Source of the DNA: UBA6814 sp040753075 | Lineage (GTDB): Bacteria > Desulfobacterota > Desulfovibrionia > Desulfovibrionales > Desulfovibrionaceae | Direction of reading: 5' to 3' | NCBI GenBank assembly: GCA_040753075.1 | Contig: JBFMHA010000005.1 | Coordinates: 1-64,000 of the forward strand | Length of the DNA: 64,000 bases | Part shown: piece after piece, positions 18,811-30,257 of the stretch | How positions within the stretch are numbered: the first letter of the stretch is position 1 | Layout: every line of letters starts with the position of its first letter | Notes under the pieces: model-generated | What the model was told of the DNA's origin: nothing | The model's input: only the letters and a program-made list of their open reading frames with translations | Databases searched by the model: none | Translations under genes and position numbers: made by a program

Positions 18811-19539
18811 CTAGTACCATATCTCCATCCTCAGCCCCCGCGTATCGCGGGGGATGTCCCCGAAGGGTAGGGCCGGGACGCGGCGGGCGGCATCCGGGGC
18901 GGCTTCAATTCCGACCTCGGCCACGTGGGTCGCGACCGCGAGAAGGGCCAGGGCGTCCAGGGCGTCGTCCAGGGCCGAGCCGGAGGGGATGCCCTCCAGG
19001 GCCGGCAGGACGTGCGGGCTGGCAGCGGCCAGGGCGGCGCGACGCTCTTCCAGTCCCTCGGAGGCGTGCTTGGAGGCCAGGACCCGGCCGGCCAGGCGGG
19101 CGAAGGCCAGTTCGGGGTGGGCCTCCACCACCCGGGACTGGAGGTCCGGGGTCAGGGCCGCGTCCACCTCCCGCAGCCGGGGCGCGATGTTCCAGACCTG
19201 CTTGGGAACGCCTTTCCCGGCAATGGAGTGGTGCAACTCTTGGAGCTCGGGCCAGGTCCGGGCCTGCAGCGCGGTCCGGGGCGGGGAAGGGAACACCCGG
19301 CCGGCGGCTCCGCGTCGGGCCTTCAGCAGTGCCCGGGCCGCCCGGTCGCAGTCGCGGCCTTCGCCCCCGTCGGGCAGGCCGACGGGCATGTCCACGGCCA
19401 CGGCTGCGCAGTCCGCAGTCGCGTCGAGAACCGTGCGGAAATCGTTGCAGATCGCCAACCGGGGTGGGGCAGGACAGGGCCATCCCTCGGCCAGGGCCAC
19501 CAGCCAGCCGCCCCGGCAGCCGTCGACCCCGGCGATCAT
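18811..19539 (-). CDS. DUF429 family protein
   Basis: 242 aa. MIAGVDGCRGGWLVAL at the N-terminus, VDMPVGLPDGGEGRDCDRAAR, RVFPSPPRTAL, and VEAHPELAFARLAG are the conserved blocks of DUF429, a predicted RNase H-like nuclease-fold family of unknown reaction. It follows the MarR gene by 18 bases on the same strand and probably shares its transcript. It converges tightly on glgP, leaving only 7 bases, with no visible terminator. Confidence 0.88.
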   Translation of the reverse strand: MIAGVDGCRGGWLVALAEGWPCPAPPRLAICNDFRTVLDATADCAAVAVDMPVGLPDGGEGRDCDRAARALLKARRGAAGRVFPSPPRTALQARTWPELQELHHSIAGKGVPKQVWNIAPRLREVDAALTPDLQSRVVEAHPELAFARLAGRVLASKHASEGLEERRAALAAASPHVLPALEGIPSGSALDDALDALALLAVATHVAEVGIEAAPDAARRVPALPFGDIPRDTRGLRMEIWY

Positions 19540-19557
19540 GGACGGGCCGCCAACCGC

Positions 19558-20052
19558 CTAGCCCACGCCTCCCCGGACCTTCTCCAGGATGTGGGAGAGG
19601 CTGCGGCGCTGGGTTTCGGAGAGGTGGGCGGTGGCGTTGGCCATGACCTTGAAGTAGCCGGGCAGGAGGCTCAGGAGGAAGTCGCGGCCCTCCCGGGTCA
19701 GGTGGATGGTGGTCTTGCGCCGGTCGTTCTTGAAGCCCTTGCGCTCGATGTGGCGGTCGGCCTCCAGGCCGTCCAGCAGCCCGGTCATGGTGGCCCGGGT
19801 CACGCCCGAGCCCGCGGCCAGCTCCGAGGGGGTCATGCTCCAGTCCGGCGCGGCCAGGAGCAGGGCCAGCACCGTGAACCGGCCTTCGGACACGGTCTTG
19901 CGGAAGAACCGCTCGTTCAGGGACTGGCGCACGTCGAAGGCCGCCTGCAGGAGGTCCAGGCAGGTGCGCACCGCGTCCAGGTCAATGTCCTTGACCCGGC
20001 GGCCCAGGGTGGACAGGGCGTCGAACTTGGATTGGGTGCGGGACTCGAACAT
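19558..20052 (-). CDS. MarR-family transcriptional regulator
   Basis: 164 aa from the ATG at 20052 (GAGGGAA upstream). The winged helix spans about 55-130: SEGRFTVLALLLAAPDWSMT, SELAAGSGVTRATMTGLLDG (recognition helix), and the wing KNDRRKTTIHLTREGR with the conserved Asp-Arg-Arg. MarR proteins are dimeric repressors responding to small ligands. It has its own near-consensus promoter and a short inverted repeat over the -10 that may be an autoregulatory operator. DUF429 follows in the same direction. Confidence 0.92.
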   Translation of the reverse strand: MFESRTQSKFDALSTLGRRVKDIDLDAVRTCLDLLQAAFDVRQSLNERFFRKTVSEGRFTVLALLLAAPDWSMTPSELAAGSGVTRATMTGLLDGLEADRHIERKGFKNDRRKTTIHLTREGRDFLLSLLPGYFKVMANATAHLSETQRRSLSHILEKVRGGVG

Positions 20053-20071
20053 GGCATTCCCTCGATTTTTG

Positions 20072-20087
20072 CTTTCCAAGCCGAAAG
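20072..20087. promoter_or_regulatory. Candidate MarR operator
   Basis: CTTTCCAAGCCGAAAG has 5-base inverted arms (CTTTC/GAAAG). It overlaps the -10 and start region of the marR promoter. Operator function is inferred from position. Confidence 0.4.
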
Positions 20088-20112
20088 TACGGGGCCGAAG
20101 CACGTCTGTCAA
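20084..20112 (-). promoter_or_regulatory. Sigma70 promoter of the marR-DUF429 unit
   Basis: On the minus strand TTGACA (20112-20107) is separated by exactly 17 bases from TACTTT (20089-20084). The predicted leader is about 25 bases to the ATG at 20052. Confidence 0.7.
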
Positions 20113-20275
20113 GGCGTCCGGCCGCGCGGCCCGCGGACCAGGCGGGTTGCCGCAGGCCCGGACCGGATGCTAGGGTGGCGTCGGGCGAGGTCCGGCTCGG
20201 GCCGCGCCCCAATCCGCAACCCCGGGGCGACGCAGCCGCCCCGCGCCCGGCCCTGGCCGGCCCTCCGGAGGTCCC

Positions 20276-21088
20276 ATGAGCGCCCTGTTCGAATCCGCCT
20301 GGTCCTGGATCGTTCTCAACGCCCTTCGCCTGCCGGCGGCCCTGCTCATCCTGGTGGCCGGGCTGTGGATATCCCGCCGCCTGTCCCGCCTCCTGGCCAA
20401 GGTGCTGGAGAAGGCCCACCTGGACCCGGTGCTGATCCAGTTCCTGAAGAGCGTGACCTACTACGTGCTGGCGGCCGTGGTCTGCGTGGCGGCCATCGGC
20501 CAGCTCGGGGTGAGCACCGCCTCGCTGCTCACCGTACTCGGCGCGGCCGGCCTGGCCGTGGGCCTGGCCCTCAAGGACTCCCTGTCCAGCATCGCGGCGG
20601 GGGTCATGCTCATGGTCCTGCGACCCTTCACCGTGGGCGACTTCGTGACCGTGGGGGGCCAGTCGGGCAAGGTGGAGAAGGTGACCATCTTCCACACCCA
20701 GCTCGCCACCCCGGACAACCAGCGGGTGCTGGTGCCCAACGCCGCCATCCTGGGCGACACCGTGGTCAACGTCACCGCCAACCCCACCCGGCGCATCGAC
20801 CTGGTGGTGGGCATCTCCTACGCCGACGACACGGTGCGGGCCAAGGAGGTGGTGTCCCGGGTCCTGGCCGAGGAGCCCCGGCTGCTCGCGGATCCCGCGC
20901 CGCAGGTGGCCGTGGCCGAACTGGCCGACTCCAGCGTGAACCTGGTGGTCCGGCCCTGGGTCGCCACCGCGGACTACTGGGACGTGCGCTTCAGCCTCAC
21001 CGAGGCCATCAAGCGCGCCCTGGACCAGGCGGGCGTCTCCATCCCCTTCCCGCAGCGCGACGTGCACCTGCACACCGTGAAGGCCTAG
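20276..21088 (+). CDS. mscS: MscS-family small-conductance mechanosensitive channel
   Basis: 270 aa with three N-terminal membrane helices (about 10-35, 55-78, 82-112). The pore-lining TM3 reads GAAGLAVGLALKDSLSSIAAGVM, followed by RPFTVGDFVTVGG and VEKVTIFHTQL of the MscS beta domain and a mixed alpha/beta vestibule. It opens under membrane tension and releases osmolytes. GGAGGT precedes the ATG. It is divergent from marR across about 220 bases. The length is that of the short MscS class. Confidence 0.95.
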   Translation: MSALFESAWSWIVLNALRLPAALLILVAGLWISRRLSRLLAKVLEKAHLDPVLIQFLKSVTYYVLAAVVCVAAIGQLGVSTASLLTVLGAAGLAVGLALKDSLSSIAAGVMLMVLRPFTVGDFVTVGGQSGKVEKVTIFHTQLATPDNQRVLVPNAAILGDTVVNVTANPTRRIDLVVGISYADDTVRAKEVVSRVLAEEPRLLADPAPQVAVAELADSSVNLVVRPWVATADYWDVRFSLTEAIKRALDQAGVSIPFPQRDVHLHTVKA

Positions 21089-21245
21089 CCCCTTTCCGGC
21101 AGGAAGAAGGCCGCGCCTCCTCTCGCGGGCAGGCCGCCCCCGGCAGGATAATCTTGCGCCGTCGGGCGGTTGGCCTGTTGTTTCCGGGCGGAGTGTGCTA
21201 TGGGACAGGCGCAGCCCCCTCGCGCCGGGGGGCGGGAGGAGCGCC

Positions 21246-24260
<3,015 letters not shown>

Positions 24261-24292
24261 CCTGAAGCAGCGAAACCTGAGGGAGAAGCTAC

Positions 24293-25381
24293 ATGCCCCC
24301 CGAGTTCAAGAACGACGACGCCAAGCTCCTGGAGGGCGTGGACCGGGTCCGGGCCGCGCGAAAGAAGGCCGGGCTGGAAGGGCTGGTGGGCGGGCTGGAG
24401 GCGGTCATCGTCAACGTGGAGCGCGGGGACGAGCCCGCGGCCGTGCACCAGTTCCTGGACTGGACCGGGCTGGGTTTCGACTGCGCCTATTCCACGCCCA
24501 GGCGCAACGTGGCGGTGCTCAAGCAGGAGGGCTGCGCCGACTTCCTCGTCACCTCCCGCCGCACGGCCGAGGCCAATCCGCACCGGCGCTTCAGCGTGCG
24601 GCCCAAGACCGAGGCCAAGCCCGACGCCCGGCTGGAGACCTTCGTGTTCAAGTGCCGCGACCTCATGCGCTACGTGGCCATCCAGAAGGCGCGCGGGGTG
24701 CGCTTCGCCACCGAGGGGCTGGTGGACGCCGGGACCTACCTCTTCATCCAGACCCCGCCTTCGGCCCGCACCGGCAACTCCTTGGGCTTCATCCAGTGGC
24801 GGGAGCGGGAGGGCGACTGGCGCGGCAAGGACGCCGCGCCCCTGGACTGGACCTTCGCCAAGCCGGACAAGCCCTACCTCGGGAAGGTGTTCGAACTGGA
24901 CCATGCGGCCACCCGGGTCATGGCCCAGGACCGGGACGCGGCCATCCTGGAGTTCATGGAGCTCACCGGCTACGACTTCTCGTTCTCGGTGTACGTGGAG
25001 AGCCTGAACTCCATCACCAGCGTGGCCCGGCTCAGCATGCACGACTACGCCCAGGTCTTCACCTCGGGCATCGAGCCCTTCACGAGCTACGCGGAGAGCG
25101 GCCCCACCGAGAAGTTCATCGCGAACTACGGCCGGCGTGCGCACCACGCGGCCTTCCGCTGCGAGGACATCGGGGAGGTGTTCGCCGGGCTCAAGGCCGA
25201 CGGCATGCAGTTCCTCGTCGAACTGGTGGGCGGCCCCCATGACGGCCTGCACCAGACCTTCACCCAGACCTTCCCCGCCACCTTCCTGGTGCACGAGTAC
25301 ATCCAGCGCTACGCGGGCTTCGACGGGTTCTTCACAAAGTCCAATGTGACGGAATTGACCCGGGCCACGGACAGGCAGTAG
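24293..25381 (+). CDS. HPPD-like vicinal-oxygen-chelate dioxygenase
   Basis: 362 aa with two VOC-type halves. The C-terminal half keeps all three non-heme iron ligands at the places used by 4-hydroxyphenylpyruvate dioxygenase: H204 in ELDHAATRV, H285 in AHHAAFRCEDI, and E335 in FLVHEYIQRYAGF. The SLNSITSVARLS segment corresponds to the substrate-side strand. The N-terminal half is degenerate. It is cotranscribed with glutamate dehydrogenase, so it may act on an amino-acid-derived 2-oxo acid. The exact substrate is unknown, and HPPD itself would need oxygen. Confidence 0.75.
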   Translation: MPPEFKNDDAKLLEGVDRVRAARKKAGLEGLVGGLEAVIVNVERGDEPAAVHQFLDWTGLGFDCAYSTPRRNVAVLKQEGCADFLVTSRRTAEANPHRRFSVRPKTEAKPDARLETFVFKCRDLMRYVAIQKARGVRFATEGLVDAGTYLFIQTPPSARTGNSLGFIQWREREGDWRGKDAAPLDWTFAKPDKPYLGKVFELDHAATRVMAQDRDAAILEFMELTGYDFSFSVYVESLNSITSVARLSMHDYAQVFTSGIEPFTSYAESGPTEKFIANYGRRAHHAAFRCEDIGEVFAGLKADGMQFLVELVGGPHDGLHQTFTQTFPATFLVHEYIQRYAGFDGFFTKSNVTELTRATDRQ

Positions 25382-25602
25382 CGCCTGGCCGCTGCTTCGC
25401 TCTGTCGATAAGTGACGGCAGTTATCAGTTTTCCTTGTTTTTTGGCGTGTCCTCATATAAGGATTTCAGATGGGCGTGGGCCGCTCGGCGAACACCGCCG
25501 CACTGCGACTGCCGTGACGCGTGGGCGTCCGGGCGAGATATCCGCCCTCTCCATACGGCGTTTTCCGGGAGTGCCTTGGCATAACCTCGCGAGGTCTGCG
25601 CC

Positions 25603-27360
25603 ATGGGTGTGGATAACCGGAGAAAGCAGGAGCGCGTCTCTCTGCGACAGCCGGTCGTGGGCATCGCCCTGTACGGCGATGTCTTGGCCCGGGCGCAGGA
25701 CGTGGCGCACGGGCCGCCCCTGGCCTATGTGGAGGTGTTGAACTACAGCGACCAGGGGGCGCTGCTCCGCTCCCCGTCCCGGAAGTGCTCGGGCCCCGGC
25801 GCGGTTGTCTTGTTCCCGGACCCGGAGTCTCCCGGCTGGAAGGGTTTCCGGGGCGAGGTGGTCTGGGACCGCGACGAATCGGATCGCGAGGCCGTGCTCT
25901 ACGGCCTGCTTTTCCAGGAAGCCTGTTCTCTGGTTGAAGGGCGTTTTCCTTTTCTTCCCGAAGACGGCAGGCCCCTGCCCGAGGATCTGGACTTCCTGCT
26001 CGGCTCGTCTCTGCTCCAGGCCATCCCGCGCCTGGCCGCCTGCACCCTGCTCAACTGCCTGCAGCGGCGGCGTCTGGGCCGCGGTGAGCGCCTGCTGGAA
26101 CAGGGCGGGCAGGGGGACACCCTGTATCTCGTCCACCGCGGCCGCTGCGAGGTCAAGGTGGTGCAGGACAACACCGCGCACCACGTGGCCTGCCTGGGGC
26201 CGGGCGATCTGGTGGGCGAGATGGCGGTGCTCACCGGAGAGCCGCGCCTGGCCAGCGTGGACGCCCAGACCCCCCTGGAGGTCTGGGCCCTGGACAAGGG
26301 GCGCTTCGAGGAGATGGCCCACCGGCAGCCCGACCTGCGTCTCTTCCTGACCGAACTGGTCACCAAGCGCTTCGACGAGTCCCCGGTCACCGCGGACCGC
26401 AAGGTGGGCAAGTACGTCATCAAGCAGAAGCTGGGCGCGGGCGGCTGGAGCACGGTCTACCGGGGGGTGCACTCCAGCCTGCCCCTGGACGTGGCCATCA
26501 AGATGATGAAGCACGACATGGCCATGGAGCCGGAATTCCTGGAGCGCTTCCGGCAGGAGGCCTCCACCATCGCCATGCTCAACCATCCCAACATCGTCCG
26601 GGTCATGGACATCGAGGAGCTCTACAAGACCGTGTTCATCATCATGGAGTACCTCGACGGCCACACCCTCAAGACCGTGCTCCGGTCCCGGAACCGGCTG
26701 GACGCGGAAAAGGCCCTGGACTACCTGCTCCAGGTCTGCGCCGGCCTGGAGTACGCCCACGGCAAGGGCATCGTGCACCGGGACATCAAGCCCGAGAACG
26801 TGTTCGTGCTGCCGGGCGAGCAGATCAAGATCCTGGACTTCGGCCTGGCCTGCGCCCCGGGCCTGGAGGACATGAGCATCGCCGGCACCCCGCGCTACGC
26901 CCCGCCGGAGCAGATCCTGGGCGACCCGGTGGACCACCGCTCGGACATGTACTCCCTGGGGCTCATGGCCTACGAGATGGTGGCCGGCTGCCTGCCCTTC
27001 CCCGAGGAGGACCTGTCCCGGCTCATGGACCTGCACTGCGAACTGGACGTGCCCGACCCCGGCCGGGCGGTCCCGGGCCTGCCCGACGCCCTGCGCCGGT
27101 TCATCCTCACCTGTTGCGCCCGCGACCCGGAGCAGCGCTACGGCAGCCTGGCGGATGCCCTGGCCGAACTGCGGGCCGCGGCCAGCCGGGAGTCCCTGGT
27201 CCGGCACGAAACCCTGTGCAACCGGCAGAGGATGACGTCGCTTTTCATGCTCTACGGCGAGCGCCGGCAGCCCGCGGTCACGCTCCTGCTGGAGGAGTTC
27301 GTGGAGCGGGCCAGGGGCCTGGGGGTGGATGTGCGGGCTGCGGACTACCGGGATGTCTGA
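25603..27360 (+). CDS. PilZ - cyclic-nucleotide-binding - Ser/Thr protein kinase
   Basis: 585 aa with three modules. A PilZ-like c-di-GMP domain (about 5-112) has R7xxxR11 and N48-Y-S-D-Q-G53. A cNMP-binding domain (about 150-255) has GDLVGEMAVLTGEPRLAS. A Hanks-type kinase (about 268-520) has the Gly-rich loop LGAGGWSTVY, Lys300 (VAIKMM), HRD 392-394 (IVHRDIKPEN), DFG 412-414 and APPE 433-436. All catalytic residues are present. There is no transmembrane segment, so it is cytoplasmic. The PP2C gene overlaps its end. The combination suggests phosphorylation output gated by nucleotide second messengers; the targets are unknown. Confidence 0.9.
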   Translation: MGVDNRRKQERVSLRQPVVGIALYGDVLARAQDVAHGPPLAYVEVLNYSDQGALLRSPSRKCSGPGAVVLFPDPESPGWKGFRGEVVWDRDESDREAVLYGLLFQEACSLVEGRFPFLPEDGRPLPEDLDFLLGSSLLQAIPRLAACTLLNCLQRRRLGRGERLLEQGGQGDTLYLVHRGRCEVKVVQDNTAHHVACLGPGDLVGEMAVLTGEPRLASVDAQTPLEVWALDKGRFEEMAHRQPDLRLFLTELVTKRFDESPVTADRKVGKYVIKQKLGAGGWSTVYRGVHSSLPLDVAIKMMKHDMAMEPEFLERFRQEASTIAMLNHPNIVRVMDIEELYKTVFIIMEYLDGHTLKTVLRSRNRLDAEKALDYLLQVCAGLEYAHGKGIVHRDIKPENVFVLPGEQIKILDFGLACAPGLEDMSIAGTPRYAPPEQILGDPVDHRSDMYSLGLMAYEMVAGCLPFPEEDLSRLMDLHCELDVPDPGRAVPGLPDALRRFILTCCARDPEQRYGSLADALAELRAAASRESLVRHETLCNRQRMTSLFMLYGERRQPAVTLLLEEFVERARGLGVDVRAADYRDV

Positions 27361-28114
27361 TCCGGGCCAGGGGCCGGCGCGGGTGTCATTCCGGGTCCCG
27401 GCCGCGGGGTTGGACGTGGCCGGGCTCAGCCATGTGGGGCTGGTCCGCCGCCGCAACGAGGACCGTCTCCTGGCCCAGCCCCTGCCGGACGGCGCGCTTC
27501 TCGCCGTGGCCGACGGCATGGGCGGCGAGCAGTGCGGCCACCTGGCCGCCGAGACGGCGGTGGCGGCCCTGGCCTCGGGGGGGCCGGAGGGGGCCGGGGA
27601 GGTCTGGCTTCTGGCGGGCCTGGACCGGGCCCAGTCGGCCCTGCGGGCCATGGTGCAGGCGAATCCGGGCATGGAGGGCATGGGCGCCACCCTCACCGCG
27701 GTCCTCATCCGGGGGCGCGAGGCGGTCTGGGCCCACGTGGGCGATTCCCGGCTGCACCTGGCCCGGGGCGGCGAACTCCACGCCGTGACCCGCGACCACA
27801 CCTTCCTCCGGGAACTGGTGGAGGAGGGCGAGATAAGCGCCGAGGCCGCCCGCATCCATCCCCTGCGCCAGCTCCTGGACCAGTGCCTGGGCTGTCCGGA
27901 TATCCGCCCTGACTCCGGGGTGCTGCGCCTTCTCCCGGGAGACATGCTGGTCCTCACCAGCGACGGCTTGCACGGGGAGGTCGCGGAAGAGGCCATGCGC
28001 GGGCTGCTCCGGGCCGGCATCCCGCTGGAGGAGCGGCTGCGCGACCTGCTCCGGGCGGCCCTGGACGCGGGCGGCCGGGACAACGCGACCGTCCTGGCCG
28101 CGGTCGTGGACTGA
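27353..28114 (+). CDS. PP2C-family Ser/Thr protein phosphatase
   Basis: 253 aa from the ATG at 27353, overlapping the kinase stop by 8 bases. Metal-binding and catalytic motifs are intact: RRNEDRLL, VADGMGG, GATLTAVLIRG, WAHVGDSRLHLARGG, LTSDGLHGEV and GGRDNATVLAAVV. It dephosphorylates Ser/Thr phosphoproteins using Mn/Mg and presumably reverses the upstream kinase. There is no membrane anchor. Translational coupling supports a stoichiometric kinase-phosphatase pair. Confidence 0.94.
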   Translation: MSDPGQGPARVSFRVPAAGLDVAGLSHVGLVRRRNEDRLLAQPLPDGALLAVADGMGGEQCGHLAAETAVAALASGGPEGAGEVWLLAGLDRAQSALRAMVQANPGMEGMGATLTAVLIRGREAVWAHVGDSRLHLARGGELHAVTRDHTFLRELVEEGEISAEAARIHPLRQLLDQCLGCPDIRPDSGVLRLLPGDMLVLTSDGLHGEVAEEAMRGLLRAGIPLEERLRDLLRAALDAGGRDNATVLAAVVD

Positions 28115-28225
28115 TCGGACTTGCGCTTTGTCCCCAGGAGAGTAGCCTGGGGAGCGGGCGCCGCATCCCGCGGCGTTCCCGTGGGCGAGACCGGCACGAC
28201 TGGAGGCTGAAGGCGTGGTTGTCGT

Positions 28226-28474
28226 TTGAGTTCCCTTCCCTGCGTGGGCTGCGGGTGGTGTTGTCTGGACAATCCCTGCGAGGTGTCGCACCGGCTTTAC
28301 GGCTACCGGCGGCGCTGCCCGGATCTCTGCTGGGATTCCGGGCGCGGCCGCTATCTCTGCAGCCTGGCCGCGCACCCCGATCTGGGGGCCGCGGTCCGGG
28401 CCGAGCTGTTCATGGGCCAGGGCTGCTGCGCCCCGCTCAACGCCTGGCGGGGCGAGGTGCGGGAGCGCGGCTGA
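28226..28474 (+). CDS. Small cysteine-rich (YkgJ-like) protein, TTG start
   Basis: 82 aa. No ATG or GTG exists in frame after the upstream stop, so the TTG at 28226 is the only start. Eight or more cysteines appear in CVGCGWCCLDNPC, RRCPDLCW, YLCSLA and GQGCCAPLN, the CxxCxxCC spacing of zinc/iron-binding YkgJ proteins. The function is unknown. It lies after the phosphatase gene and before a strong terminator. Confidence 0.75.
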   Translation: MSSLPCVGCGWCCLDNPCEVSHRLYGYRRRCPDLCWDSGRGRYLCSLAAHPDLGAAVRAELFMGQGCCAPLNAWRGEVRERG

Positions 28475-28496
28475 GCCGCAGCGCCGAGGCGAAAAG

Positions 28497-28528
28497 GAAG
28501 GCCCGCCCCCATCGGGGGGCGGGCCTTC
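28497..28528. terminator. Bidirectional terminator between the Cys-rich gene and cstA
   Basis: GAAGGCCCGCCCCC and its perfect complement form a 14-base stem around a 4-base loop. AAAA-rich sequence lies on one side and TCTC on the other. It separates convergent transcription units. Confidence 0.85.
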
Positions 28529-28547
28529 TCGTTGGGGTGCAGGTCGG

Positions 28548-29981
28548 CTACGCCTCGTCCGGGGTCATCTGGGCCAGGCGCGAGGGCCGGAAGGCGCTGA
28601 AGAAGGCGATGGTCGCCGCCGCGGCCGCGGCCAGTCCCACCCAGGTGGAGATGTCCATGGGAAGGTTCAGGCCGATCTTGGCGTTGGCGATGTAGGTGAT
28701 GCTCATGGCGGTCATGAAGATGGCGGGCAGGGTGGCGATCCAGTGCGGCTTGCCGCGCTTGATCATGTAGGCGCCCGCGCTCCACAGGACCACCGTGGCC
28801 AGGGACTGGTTGGACCAGGCGAAGTAGCGCCAGATCACGTTGAAGTCCACCAGGCACAGGATCAGGCCCACCGCGAACAGGGGCACGCTGATCATGAGCC
28901 GCTTGCGGATCTCCTTCTGGGGCATGCCCAGGAAGTCGGCCACGATGAGCCGCGCCCCGCGGAAGGCGGTGTCGCCCGAGGTCACCGGCAGGATGACCAC
29001 GCCGATGATGGCCAGCGCGCCGCCGAATCCGCCGAGCAGGGTCATGGAGACCTCCTTGACCACCAGGGACGGGCTGCCGGCGGCGATGCTGGCCTGAAGG
29101 GCCGCCATGTCGGGGTAGAAGCTCATGCCCAGGGTGGCCCAGATGAGGGCGATGACGCCCTCGCCCACCATGCCTCCGTAGAACACGAACTTGCCGTGCT
29201 TCTCGGAGTTGAGGCAGCGGGCCATGAGCGGGGACTGGGTGGAGTGGAAGCCGCTGATGGCGCCGCAGGCGATGGTGATGAACATGAGCGGCCACAGGGG
29301 CAGGGCCTTGGGGTGCAGGTTGGTGAAGAACTGGTCGTAGGGCAGCACAGGGTAGCCCTGGGCCACCAGGGCGACCATGAGGCCCACGGCCATGAACAGG
29401 AGCACGGCGGCGAAGATGGGGTAGACCCGCCCGATGATCTTGTCGATGGGCAGCATGGTGGCCAGCACGTAGTAGCCGAAGATCACCACGCTCCAGAACA
29501 CGTGGTCCAGGGATTCGGGGGTCAGCACCGCCATGAGCTTGGCCGGGCCGAGCACGAAGACCACGCCCACCAGGATGAGGAGCACGATGGAGAAGGCGCG
29601 CATGAACTGCTTGAAGCCGTTGCCCAGGTCCTTGCCCACCACGTCGGGGATGGACAGGCCGTTGTAGCGCACGCTCATCATGCCCGAGAAGAAGTCGTGC
29701 ACCGCGCCGGCGAAGATGGTGCCCAGCACGATCCACAAGAGGGCCGCGGGCCCGTAGAGCGCGCCCAGGATGGGGCCGAAGATGGGACCCAGCCCGGCGA
29801 TGTTCAACAGTTGCACCAGGTAGACTTTCCACACGGGCATGGACACGTAGTCCACCCCGTCGGCCATGCGCGAGGCCGGGGTGGGGCGGTTCTCGTCCAC
29901 GCCGAAGACCTTTGCCACGAACGTGCCGTAGACGGCGTAGCCGGCCAGGAGCGCGGCCACGGCCAGGATGAAGTAGAGCAT
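28548..29981 (-). CDS. cstA: CstA/BtsT-family pyruvate/peptide transporter
   Basis: 477 aa from the ATG at 29981 (AAAGGAGG upstream), with about 13 hydrophobic helices. Hallmarks are LLNIAGLGPIFGPILGALYGP, VHDFFSGMMSVRYNGLSIPD, GAISGFHSTQSPLMARC and GDTAFRGARLIVADFLG. This family imports pyruvate or peptides when carbon is short. It is shorter than E. coli CstA (about 700 aa) and resembles the compact form common in anaerobes. The sensor and LytTR regulator genes lie upstream on the same strand, as in the BtsSR-BtsT circuit. A 276-base leader leaves room for its own promoter. Confidence 0.95.
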   Translation of the reverse strand: MLYFILAVAALLAGYAVYGTFVAKVFGVDENRPTPASRMADGVDYVSMPVWKVYLVQLLNIAGLGPIFGPILGALYGPAALLWIVLGTIFAGAVHDFFSGMMSVRYNGLSIPDVVGKDLGNGFKQFMRAFSIVLLILVGVVFVLGPAKLMAVLTPESLDHVFWSVVIFGYYVLATMLPIDKIIGRVYPIFAAVLLFMAVGLMVALVAQGYPVLPYDQFFTNLHPKALPLWPLMFITIACGAISGFHSTQSPLMARCLNSEKHGKFVFYGGMVGEGVIALIWATLGMSFYPDMAALQASIAAGSPSLVVKEVSMTLLGGFGGALAIIGVVILPVTSGDTAFRGARLIVADFLGMPQKEIRKRLMISVPLFAVGLILCLVDFNVIWRYFAWSNQSLATVVLWSAGAYMIKRGKPHWIATLPAIFMTAMSITYIANAKIGLNLPMDISTWVGLAAAAAATIAFFSAFRPSRLAQMTPDEA

Positions 29982-30257
29982 GGTCCAAGCCTCCTTTTTC
30001 CCACCGTTGTATGCCGAGGAAAGGGGTATGAAAAGGGGGGCGGGGCAAATCGTCGACTTTGCCGGATGGGCCGTCGGTTTGCAGGGGCGGAATGCACGGT
30101 GAAGGGTCCGTCCCGGCGCGGGGCTGCCCCTTGGGCTGGAGGGGGAGGGAGGAGTCAATCGGTCACGGCGGACCGGAGGCGGACGGATGTGGCCCGGGCG
30201 TGGGGCTGGGGCTTCAATCCCAGGGCGCCAGCCGCCGGAAGCTCCGGCAGAAGACGC

